A stretch of 35,567 nucleotides of DNA from 62-47 sp051954235 (lineage in GTDB: Bacteria > Pseudomonadota > Alphaproteobacteria > Rhizobiales > Xanthobacteraceae). This document shows positions 25,303-32,720 of this stretch, piece after piece. The stretch covers positions 1 to 35,567 of the forward strand of contig JBQCHY010000068.1 in NCBI GenBank assembly GCA_051954235.1, written 5' to 3'. The translations under genes and the position numbers were made by a program. Position 1 is the stretch's first letter; each line of letters starts with the position of its first letter. The notes beneath the pieces are model-generated. The model had not been told where the DNA came from. It did not search any database and was given only the letters and a program-made list of their open reading frames with translations.

Positions 25303-26202
25303 TTATTCGTCTGTCAGCAATCGCTCCGACAGGAAATCGATGAAAGCGCGTGTCTTGCGTGGCATGCGGCGGCGTCCTGAATAGAACGCCGACGCCTGCA
25401 ACGGCGGACTGCGCCAGGTCGGCAACAGCCGCACCAGACGCTTGGCGGCGACGTCGTTCTTGCACATCACGTTGGGCAAGATGCCGAGCCCCAAGCCGCC
25501 GATGGTGATCTCGCGCGCCATTCCGATGTTGTTCACCACGACCCTGGCGTCGATATCGATCACCTTGTCAGAGGTACTGGACAGGAAATTCCATACGCCC
25601 TCATCCCGCTGGTGATCGGTGACGATACAATCGTGGTTCTGGATATCCTCGACCTTGGTGATGCTGCCCTTGCGCTTGAGGTATTCGGGGCTCGCGTAGA
25701 TGCCTCGTGACAGCGAAGTGAAAACCTTCACCGGCAGGTGTGAATTGCGGGGCGGGCCGAGATGGATGGCGACGTCATATGGCTCCTGCGACAAATCCAC
25801 CCAGCGATTGTTGATCTCGATGATCAGTTGAATATGCGGATGGATAATGCCGAATTCGGCAACCAGACGCCCGAGCCATGATACGCCGAAATCGACTGGC
25901 AGGCTGGCGCGCAATACACCGCTCAACTCGGTTTGCAGTTTTGAGGCTTCGAAGCCGGCATCCTCGATTTCGGAGATGATGCGCTGCGTGTGATCGTAGA
26001 CGACGCGGCCGATATCCGTCAACGCGGCCACCTTGCGGCCACGCTTGAGGAGCTGCGATCCGAGCTGGTGTTCGAGGATCGACAGCTTCCGGCTGATTGT
26101 CGACTTCGGCACGCGCAACCTGTCCGCGGCCCGCGTCAGGCTTTGCGCATTGACGACCTCGTAGAACAGTACGAGGGCGTTGAGGTCGAGTTTTGTCGTC
26201 AT
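25303..26202 (-). CDS. LysR-family transcriptional regulator (first)
   Basis: This 299-aa LysR-type regulator has a winged helix-turn-helix at residues 5-64 (LVLFYEVVNAQSLTRAADRLRVPKSTISRKL) and a substrate-binding effector domain to the end (including VAIHLGPP and GLGLGILP). The variant of the HTH (PKSTISRKLSILE) is that of the CrgA/DmlR-like group. It is the third gene behind ubiD and ubiX on the same strand, 75 bp after ubiX, and probably controls that operon or the convergent one in response to an aromatic acid. Confidence 0.92.
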   Translation of the reverse strand: MTTKLDLNALVLFYEVVNAQSLTRAADRLRVPKSTISRKLSILEHQLGSQLLKRGRKVAALTDIGRVVYDHTQRIISEIEDAGFEASKLQTELSGVLRASLPVDFGVSWLGRLVAEFGIIHPHIQLIIEINNRWVDLSQEPYDVAIHLGPPRNSHLPVKVFTSLSRGIYASPEYLKRKGSITKVEDIQNHDCIVTDHQRDEGVWNFLSSTSDKVIDIDARVVVNNIGMAREITIGGLGLGILPNVMCKNDVAAKRLVRLLPTWRSPPLQASAFYSGRRRMPRKTRAFIDFLSERLLTDE

Positions 26203-26277
26203 TCGCGATCAGATCCGTTGTCCCGTTCAGTGTCCGGTCGTGAACTTCTCGTCAATAGCACATCGATCAAAGCATGG

Positions 26278-26919
26278 TTATTCGTGAGGTTTGGCCGCTT
26301 GCGGTGCGCGGCGGTTTCGGCCGTTCTTGTTGGTGGTGTCAGGGCCGATATCCTCGCCCCAGCGCTGCACCAGGCCGCTTTCGATTCCGAACAGGTCCAG
26401 CGCGCGTCCCACTGTATGATCGATGATTTCCTCGATGGTCTTCGGCATGGGATAGAAAGCCGGGACCGGCGGCATAATAACGGCGCCGATCTCGGTCGCC
26501 TGCGCCATATTGCGAAGATGGCCGAGATGCAGCGGCGTTTCGCGCACCATCAGCACCAGCCGCCGCCGCTCTTTCAGCACGACGTCCGCCGCGCGGGTCA
26601 GCAGGTTGGCCGTCACGCCGGTCGCGATCTGCGACAGGCTGTGGATCGAGCAGGGTGCAACGATCATGCCGAGCGTGGCGAAAGAGCCGCTGGAGATCGC
26701 GGCGCCGACGTCGTCGATGTTGTGAACCGTGTGACTCAGCTTTTCGATGTCGGAGACGCTGCGCCCACATTCCTGGATCAGCGCAATCCGCGCCGAGCGA
26801 GACATCACCAGATGCGTCTCGATCCCGAGTACGCGTAGGATTTCGAGCGCGCGGATGCCGTAAGCAATTCCCGACGCCCCGCTGATCCCAACGATCAATC
26901 GTCGCGAGGTCGATGTCAT
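26278..26919 (-). CDS. ubiX: UbiX-family flavin prenyltransferase
   Basis: This 213-aa flavoprotein of the UbiX/Pad1 family attaches a dimethylallyl group to FMN to make the prenylated flavin needed by UbiD enzymes. Motifs seen are VGISGASGIAYG (residues 10-21), APCSIHSLSQIATG (about 88-101), KERRRLVLMVRETP (about 116-129) and MPPVPAFYPMPKTI (about 149-162). The start overlaps the ubiD stop by 4 bp, so the two are made together. The C-terminal 20 residues are a charged extension. The pairing in a catabolic cluster points to a degradative UbiD, not ubiquinone synthesis. Confidence 0.93.
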   Translation of the reverse strand: MTSTSRRLIVGISGASGIAYGIRALEILRVLGIETHLVMSRSARIALIQECGRSVSDIEKLSHTVHNIDDVGAAISSGSFATLGMIVAPCSIHSLSQIATGVTANLLTRAADVVLKERRRLVLMVRETPLHLGHLRNMAQATEIGAVIMPPVPAFYPMPKTIEEIIDHTVGRALDLFGIESGLVQRWGEDIGPDTTNKNGRNRRAPQAAKPHE

Positions 26920-28352
26920 CGTGTCGAGCCTCCGCTTGATTGTGTGGACCAGCCCTGAAGTGCCGCGAGCTTGATAGCCGGATCGATGTGAGTCTCGATA
27001 TCGATCTCATCCTGGCCGGGAACGCGGATGCGGGTAAATCGGAACACCGGAGCGCCGATCGGCACGGTGGCATCCATGCCCATTTTGGCGCCGTAGCCAT
27101 CGTCGGTGGAGGGATCGAGCTTGGAGCCTTGCGCGCCGCTAATGATGACAAGATCGCGGTCAGCCTGGAAGCGGGTCGCCACCGCCCATTCCACGCTACG
27201 GGGATCATGAATGTCGACGTCCTCGTCAACGACAATGACGTGTTTGACATCGTAGTGCGCGGCGAAACACGCCATGATGACATTCTTGGCCTCGCCGCGA
27301 TGCCGCGCCCGCATCTGTACATGGAGGTGATAGCGGCCGACTCCGCCCAGCGCGAGATGGACGTCCTTCACCGATGGAAACGTGCGTCGGATGGTGTCGA
27401 GGATCGTTGCCTCGCGCGGGATCGCGCCGAGCAAAAGATGTTCCAGCGCGCCGCCGACGATGGTGTGAAACAACGGGTCATGCCGGTGGGTGATCCGATC
27501 GACGGCGATAACGTGACGCTCGGCGCGTTCGCCGTAATACTGCGGAAATTCGCCGAACGGGCCTTCCGGCGCGCGTGTATTGGCCTTGATACGGCCTTCG
27601 ATGACGATTTCGGCGTTCGCCGGCACCCGGATGTCGCTGCCGATGCATTTGACGACCTCGAGAGGCGCGCCGCCAAGTGCGCCGGCGACTTCGAGTTCAT
27701 CCATGTTGAGCGGGACGATGGCCTGCGACGCCAACAGACACGCGGGGTCCGCGCCGATGACGATAGCGACATCGAGATCGTTGCCGGCGGCTTCCGCTTC
27801 GTTGAAGAATGCGAGGGTGTGGCGAGGAAGCAGCAGCACGCCGAGTTCGCGCGCGTTCGAGACCTGAAGGCGATGGATCGCGACATTCTGGATGCCGGTA
27901 ACAGGGCTGCGAACGATCAGCAGGCCGGCGGTGATATAGGCGCCGCTATCATGTTCGTTGTGGGTCGGGATAGGCAGCAGCGACAGCAGGTCGCCGTCGT
28001 CGTGAACGACCTGCTGGCATGGCGCATCCTTGATCTCCGTCCAGGGGATCGGTTTGGCAACGGCATTCTGGAACACCTGAAGCAGCGCGGTGCCGTCAAG
28101 TCCGAGCGATTCCGCCATCCAGTTTCGATCGGACAGCAATCCGGAGATCACGGAGATGCTGCTGTCGCCGGCTGCTGGAAACACGGTCGCCTTCTTGCCG
28201 TCGAGCCGGTTTGCGATGCCGCCAAGCTCATGCTTCAGCTTGATGCCCGGGTTCATGATCGCCAGCCGGCCCGTTGCCTCGAGATGCGTGAGCCAGGGGC
28301 GCAGCGCCATATCCCGGCGTCGGGACGATGCTGCCGTGTTCTCGTAAGCCAT
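26916..28352 (-). CDS. UbiD-family prenyl-FMN-dependent decarboxylase
   Basis: This 478-aa enzyme is of the UbiD family, which reversibly decarboxylates aromatic, heteroaromatic or alpha,beta-unsaturated acids with prenylated FMN. The signature PEGPFGEFPQYYG (about residues 266-278) carries one of the conserved acidic residues. Other conserved parts are the QNVAIHRLQV segment and VVDEDVDIHDPRSVEWAVATR. ATG at 28352 is preceded by AAGGACG. It is the first gene of ubiD-ubiX-lysR, divergent from a second lysR. The substrate is unknown; a hydroxybenzoate, a furan- or pyridine-carboxylate, or an arylacrylate all fit the neighbourhood. Confidence 0.92.
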   Translation of the reverse strand: MAYENTAASSRRRDMALRPWLTHLEATGRLAIMNPGIKLKHELGGIANRLDGKKATVFPAAGDSSISVISGLLSDRNWMAESLGLDGTALLQVFQNAVAKPIPWTEIKDAPCQQVVHDDGDLLSLLPIPTHNEHDSGAYITAGLLIVRSPVTGIQNVAIHRLQVSNARELGVLLLPRHTLAFFNEAEAAGNDLDVAIVIGADPACLLASQAIVPLNMDELEVAGALGGAPLEVVKCIGSDIRVPANAEIVIEGRIKANTRAPEGPFGEFPQYYGERAERHVIAVDRITHRHDPLFHTIVGGALEHLLLGAIPREATILDTIRRTFPSVKDVHLALGGVGRYHLHVQMRARHRGEAKNVIMACFAAHYDVKHVIVVDEDVDIHDPRSVEWAVATRFQADRDLVIISGAQGSKLDPSTDDGYGAKMGMDATVPIGAPVFRFTRIRVPGQDEIDIETHIDPAIKLAALQGWSTQSSGGSTR

Positions 28353-28459
28353 CCGTACGTCCTTCGTTTGAACGCCCGCCAGCTTAGTCAGGCGAAGGCC
28401 GACTTCTATTAATTTGTATCGATATGGGCCATAGTTGCGATTGATGGCTGGAGTGCGTG
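28353..28459. promoter_or_regulatory. Divergent ubiD/lysR promoter region
   Basis: The 107-bp spacer contains TATCGATA (28417-28424) running into TATGG-G-CCATA (28423-28433), two overlapping dyads in an AT-rich patch, the usual form of a LysR-type binding site upstream of the divergent target. I infer autoregulation of lysR and activation of ubiD-ubiX. No clear -35/-10 pair is claimed. Confidence 0.4.
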
Positions 28460-29362
28460 ATGGAATTGCGTTCGTTGCAATGCTTTGTAGCGATGTATGA
28501 GGAGGGGTCGGTGTCGCGCGCGGCGCGCCGTCTCAATATCGTCCAACCGGCCATGAGCCATCAGTTGGCCAATCTCGAAGATGAACTCGGCAATCCGCTG
28601 TTTCAACGAACGCCGAAAGGGCTGGTCCCGACAAACGCCGGGCACGATGCGTATCGGCTATTCCTCCCGATTCTTCGCTCCGTCGAGGCCGCGCGGCAGG
28701 AATTGTCGGCGCCGCGTAACACGGTGCAAGGCCATGTCGCCGTCGGTGTTGTCGCTTCGGTTGCGTATAATGCGCTGTCGGAAACGCTGGCGTCGTTCAG
28801 CGCGAAGTATCCGCATGTTACGTTGCGGATCACGGACGGCTACACCAGCGAGCTGTTGCAGATGCAGCGTGCCAGCCAACTCGATCTCGTGGTCATCAAC
28901 GCATCAACGAAGCGCGATGAATATCAGCAGATCGATCTGATTTCCGAAGACCTTGTCGTGGTCGGCGCAGCCGATATGGCGATGCCTGACGATGAGATCA
29001 GGTTCGAGACGATAGATCATCGCCGACTGGTCATTCCGTCGCCACGGCACGGTCTGAGGGCGGTTCTCGACGAGGCGGCGGAGCGGCATGGCGTCAAGCT
29101 GTTGCCGCGCTATGAGTTCGATGAGATCAGCACCATCGAGAATTTCATCATCAACACCGGATTCCAGACTATTTTACCGCCGCTCGCGGTCGCAAATGCC
29201 CTGCGGTCGGGTCTTCTGCGGTGCATTCCATTGTCGCCGCGCATTTCCCGTCAACTTGTCGGCGTGCATCATGTCGCCCGTCCGCTCAGCCCGGCGGCGA
29301 CGGTGTTCGTTGAAGCGCTGCGTGAGCGTTTGGTTGTGGTGCAACAAGAATTGAGCTTGTAA
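28460..29362 (+). CDS. LysR-family transcriptional regulator (second)
   Basis: This 300-aa LysR-type regulator has its HTH at residues about 2-60 (LRSLQCFVAMYEEGSVSRAARRLNIVQPAMSHQL), of the NAC/CbbR-like form with 'QPAMSHQ' in the recognition helix. An effector domain follows. It is divergent from ubiD with dyad-rich DNA between, so ubiD-ubiX is the likely target. GTG at 28457 and ATG at 28460 are adjacent; the ATG is chosen. Two different LysR proteins flanking ubiDX suggest that two signals control the decarboxylase. Confidence 0.92.
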   Translation: MELRSLQCFVAMYEEGSVSRAARRLNIVQPAMSHQLANLEDELGNPLFQRTPKGLVPTNAGHDAYRLFLPILRSVEAARQELSAPRNTVQGHVAVGVVASVAYNALSETLASFSAKYPHVTLRITDGYTSELLQMQRASQLDLVVINASTKRDEYQQIDLISEDLVVVGAADMAMPDDEIRFETIDHRRLVIPSPRHGLRAVLDEAAERHGVKLLPRYEFDEISTIENFIINTGFQTILPPLAVANALRSGLLRCIPLSPRISRQLVGVHHVARPLSPAATVFVEALRERLVVVQQELSL

Positions 29363-29494
29363 CGGTTCGGCTGTTTCCGGCCTCCCTGTTGCCGAGCGCA
29401 ACTGTCGAACTAGACGTTGCTGCTGTCGTTGTGATAGCTGGAATGATTGATGGCGGGAGCCGTGCGCACGGTTGTCCGCCTCCGGGAGATGTCG

Positions 29495-30337
29495 ATGTCA
29501 ACCGCGTTACGGATCGCTCATGGTGCGTTCGGGCGGGTCGCGCTGCTCGATATGGACGCGTCGCTGGTCCGCCACGCGCACCCACACTGTCACGTCCTGC
29601 TTAAAGTCGAGGGCGGGGACACGCACTTCATCGTCGGTAACCTAGTCGTTCCGCTAACGGATACCACAGCGGTTTTCGTCGATGGCTGGCGGCCGCACGC
29701 CTATATTCACGACCCGTCGCGGCCGCGCACGCTGATCCTGGCGCTGTATATCGAGCCGCATTGGCTTCAGATTTTCCGCTCGTCGTGGGCTGCCAGCGGT
29801 GCGCCGGGCTTCTTCGCGCAACCGTGCGGTGAGATATCGCCGCGTATTCGCGCACTCGCGCACGATCTCGCCGTGGTGATGATGGCTCATCCTGACAGCC
29901 GCGGCGATCAGGAAAAGCTGTTGTCGGACTTGATGATTTCCGTAATCGAACAGTTCACGGAGTGGCGCAACGGCCCCTCGATCCGGGAGATGAGCGGCGC
30001 AACCCGGCTTGATTGGCGGATTCGACGCGTCGCGGAGAGTATCCGGGCCGACGCGTCCACGAATATCGATATCGGCCGGCTCGCGCGTGAAGCCGGTTTG
30101 TCGCGTTCGCATTTCTTCCGGCTGTTCGAATCCTCGGTCGGGGTGCCGCCACGAGTGTTCCACAATGTCGTGCGGCTTGAGCACGCCATCAACGCAGTGG
30201 TAACAGGCGATGCCCGTCTTGCCGAAGTTGGCGCACGTCTGGGCTTTGATATTCCGGCGCATTTCACGCGGTTTTTCCGCAACCATACCGGCGTTTCGCC
30301 GAGTGAGTTCCGTGCCGTCTCGCGATTAGCCAACTGA
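29495..30337 (+). CDS. AraC-family transcriptional regulator with cupin-like sensor
   Basis: This 280-aa regulator has an N-terminal cupin-like AraC_binding domain (HAHPHCHVLLKVEGG, with the histidine cluster at about residues 27-32). Its C-terminal double helix-turn-helix (IGRLAREAGLSRSHFFRLFESSVG ... LAEVGARLGFDIPAHFTRFFRNHTGVSPSEFR) is of the AraC/XylS type. ATG at 29495 is chosen because GGGAG ends 6 bases upstream; starts at 29450 and 29489 are possible. It precedes the symporter and molybdenum hydroxylase genes and may activate them. Confidence 0.9.
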   Translation: MSTALRIAHGAFGRVALLDMDASLVRHAHPHCHVLLKVEGGDTHFIVGNLVVPLTDTTAVFVDGWRPHAYIHDPSRPRTLILALYIEPHWLQIFRSSWAASGAPGFFAQPCGEISPRIRALAHDLAVVMMAHPDSRGDQEKLLSDLMISVIEQFTEWRNGPSIREMSGATRLDWRIRRVAESIRADASTNIDIGRLAREAGLSRSHFFRLFESSVGVPPRVFHNVVRLEHAINAVVTGDARLAEVGARLGFDIPAHFTRFFRNHTGVSPSEFRAVSRLAN

Positions 30338-30368
30338 TTTTTTCGCGGCGTCGCAATGTATTGAAAAA

Positions 30369-30760
30369 GACGCATTGGTAAGTCGTGAGAGTGGGCGGTA
30401 TCGCCACTCTCCAACTGATTTCCCAGAACTGGCTGCAATCGCGTCATAACGGCGCGACCGCAAGGCAGCCGCCACATGCACCACACAGCCATCATTTCGT
30501 CATCCGCGATGGCGTTGAACAGCACATGGATCGGCCGCTCAATTGAACGGCCGGAAGATGCAGCTCTGCTGTTGGGGCGCGGCTTCTTCATCCCCGGCTT
30601 CGGAACGTGGCTCGGGGTGTTGTCTACCGGGATTCCGCGATCATCGCATATCCACGCTGATTCAATCGATCGATACGACAATGGCCGCAACCCTGCGCAA
30701 CGTCGCCCCCGTGTGGGCCGACGCCAACGTCAGAACGCTGACCGCGACGAGTTGGAGAGA
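30369..30760 (+). repeat. Direct repeat copy A: degenerate copy of the hydroxylase leader and 5' coding end
   Basis: This stretch aligns base for base, at a nearly constant offset of 1967 bp, with 32336-32720, which includes the leader and first 90 or so codons of the molybdenum hydroxylase large subunit. Small indels appear only near the end (offset 1969 at about 30738). It separates the araC gene from the symporter gene. Confidence 0.8.
30387..30411 (+). promoter_or_regulatory. Leader hairpin, copy A
   Basis: GAGAGTGG (30387-30394) and CCACTCTC (30404-30411) form a perfect 8-bp stem with a 9-base loop. The same stem is found in copy B upstream of the intact hydroxylase gene, with one loop base changed. 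It may be a protein-binding operator or an RNA leader structure; there is no following T-run. Confidence 0.4.
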
Positions 30761-30769
30761 GAATCGTGA
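30476..30769 (+). pseudogene. 5' fragment of a molybdenum hydroxylase large-subunit gene
   Basis: The frame reads MHHTAIISSSAMALNSTWIG and onwards, which matches the start of the intact protein at 32443 (MGQTAAISSSATAHDSAWVG). Both continue with GRS(I/M)ER and EDAALL, then FI ... G, and later RS.H.HAD. After about 65 residues the frames part and the copy ends. It lacks all cofactor-binding regions and cannot be functional. It is a decayed partial duplication left upstream of the symporter. Confidence 0.75.
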
Positions 30770-30833
30770 CGTCATAACGCGTCGCATCGTCATTCCGGCG
30801 ATCAAAGACGCTAATACCTGGGAGGGACGGCGG

Positions 30834-32279
30834 GTGCATGCAAATTACGTAGCGATAGCAATTGTCGCAACTTACATCGTTGGCCTGGCGCTTGTGACAG
30901 GCGTTCTTCAGCGCTCGGTCAAATCGGCCGCCACTTTCGCTTCAGGAACGGCTGGTCACACTGGCGTCCCGGCGGTTCTGGTTGGCCTTATGCTGATGTC
31001 AGAATTTATCGGAACGTCCGCCAGCGTCGGAACCGCGCAGGAAGCGTTCAAGGTTGGTATCTCGGCTGCCTGGAATATCTTGGCGTTAGCGGCGGGCTTT
31101 ATCCTTTACGGCTGTTTCCTTGCTGGAAGATACAAGGATTCTGGGCACAACACGATTTCGGCGATTCTCGCCGAGGTATACGGACACAAGACCAGGCTCG
31201 CGACTTCACTGGTGATGATCTTTGCACTCGAGATTGTAGCGGTGGCCATCTACGCTGGCGGTGGAACGATTCTGGGTGTTCTGCTCGGTGTTGAACGGAC
31301 ATCCGCGATTGCCGTCTGCGGCTTTGTTTCTGTGCTTTATGTCTTCATGGGTGGAATGAAATCAGTCGTCTACACCAACGTCGTCCACTCGTTCGCCAAG
31401 TACATCGGAATTATTGTCGCTTTATATTTCGGAATCACCAAAGTCGGGGGATTCCAGCAACTTCATGCTCGTCTTCCTACGGAAATGTTCTCCTTCACTC
31501 ATGTCGGTCTGGGGCAGATTTTCGCGTGGTTCATCGCGGGTATGGGGGCGACATTCTCCACGCAATACGTCATTCAAGCGATCAACACGGTTGACGATGC
31601 AAAAAGCGCGAAGATAGCGAGTTTCTCGACGGCGCTGCTGCTGATTCCGTTTGCGATCATCACGTCTCTCGTGGGCATGTGCTCGCTGGTCCTGTTTCCC
31701 AACATCAAATCGATCAGTGCATTTTCCGCACTGATCGGGCAGATGAACGGGGTGATGGCCGGCATCGTTTGCGCTGGCTTGGCAGCGTCGCTGTTCGGTT
31801 CGATTGCAGCGTTTTCAGTAGCCACCGCAACGCTGCTCTACAAGGATTTCTATGTTGGCCTTGCGGGCAGGGCGCGCACCGAAAGGAACTCCCTGATCTT
31901 CATCCGAGTGACGACTGTCGTGATGGGCTTGCTCCCGATTGTCCTGGCAATCTACACCCCGAATATCTTGTCGATGACGTTTCTGGGCAAGGCGCTCAGG
32001 GCTTCGCTGTCGGTGCTAGTGTTGTTCGTGTTCTTCACACCATCGTTCGGGACAAAACTCGGAGCCTTCCTGAGCATCATAGTGTCTCTCGTTGCGACGA
32101 TCAGCTGGTTCGTGATGGGCAATCCCTTTGGTATCGACAACGCTTATATCGCGCTGGCCGTCCCGCTCATAGTGATGGGACTTAGCCATCTCCTCAAGGG
32201 AGAGGATACTGACGCGGAGGCGCGCGCGCCCACCAAGCCCGGACGATGCCAGTCGCGCGAGGGTGTCTCGGGTTCTTGA
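30834..32279 (+). CDS. Sodium:solute symporter family protein
   Basis: This 481-aa multi-spanning membrane transporter (about 13 hydrophobic segments) is of the SSS family, which couples Na+ or H+ entry to uptake of organic acids, sugars or amino acids. The typical GGMKSVVYTNVVHSF segment is at about residues 170-184. The start is set at GTG 30834, 7 bases after GGGAGGGA. The frame is open back to 30543, but that part overlaps the hydroxylase fragment and lacks symporter character. It is flanked by the two copies of the 0.38-kb repeat and probably imports the substrate of the hydroxylase that follows. Confidence 0.9.
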   Translation: MHANYVAIAIVATYIVGLALVTGVLQRSVKSAATFASGTAGHTGVPAVLVGLMLMSEFIGTSASVGTAQEAFKVGISAAWNILALAAGFILYGCFLAGRYKDSGHNTISAILAEVYGHKTRLATSLVMIFALEIVAVAIYAGGGTILGVLLGVERTSAIAVCGFVSVLYVFMGGMKSVVYTNVVHSFAKYIGIIVALYFGITKVGGFQQLHARLPTEMFSFTHVGLGQIFAWFIAGMGATFSTQYVIQAINTVDDAKSAKIASFSTALLLIPFAIITSLVGMCSLVLFPNIKSISAFSALIGQMNGVMAGIVCAGLAASLFGSIAAFSVATATLLYKDFYVGLAGRARTERNSLIFIRVTTVVMGLLPIVLAIYTPNILSMTFLGKALRASLSVLVLFVFFTPSFGTKLGAFLSIIVSLVATISWFVMGNPFGIDNAYIALAVPLIVMGLSHLLKGEDTDAEARAPTKPGRCQSREGVSGS

Positions 32280-32335
32280 GGGCGAACTCGGACGGCGACC
32301 CGGCTCGTTCTGCTGCACTGCAGCATGGCGAATAG

Positions 32336-32720
32336 GACGCGTTGGTAAGTCGTGAGAGTGGGCGGTATGGCCACTCTCCGACGGATTTTCCAGAACGGGC
32401 TGCAAGCGGGCCATCAAGGCCGCGATCGCGAGGCAGCGCCATATGGGCCAAACAGCCGCCATTTCCTCATCCGCCACGGCGCACGACAGTGCCTGGGTCG
32501 GCCGTTCGATGGAGCGGGTCGAGGATGCGGCGCTTCTGTCGGGCAACGGTCGCTTCATTGACGATCTCGGCGTTCGCCCCGGCACGCTGTACGCCGCGAT
32601 CCTGCGCTCGCCGCACGCTCACGCCGACATTCTGTCGATCGAGACGAGCGCCGCCAAAGCTGCGCCCGGCGTTGTAGCCGTGCTGATCGGTGCCGATGTC
32701 AAAGCACTGACCGCGAGCCT
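32336..32720 (+). repeat. Direct repeat copy B: leader and 5' end of the intact hydroxylase gene
   Basis: This is the intact counterpart of copy A. It includes about 107 bp of leader, the ATG at 32443 and roughly 90 codons. The high similarity of the untranslated leader shows that DNA was duplicated, not that two paralogous genes converged. Confidence 0.8.
32354..32378 (+). promoter_or_regulatory. Leader hairpin, copy B, upstream of the molybdenum hydroxylase gene
   Basis: GAGAGTGG (32354-32361) and CCACTCTC (32371-32378) form an 8-bp stem with a 9-base loop, ending 64 bp before the start codon. Both arms are unchanged between the copies although the surrounding sequence has diverged. It is a candidate operator or leader RNA element. 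Confidence 0.4.

Noticed and set aside
26940..28412. 490-codon plus-strand frame opposite ubiD
   Set aside because: It is the mirror frame of the clearly identified UbiD decarboxylase; such long antisense frames are common in GC-rich genes.
30543..30833. N-terminal extension of the symporter
   Set aside because: The stretch is the decayed hydroxylase fragment in another frame; the symporter has a good GTG start with GGGAGGGA at 30834.
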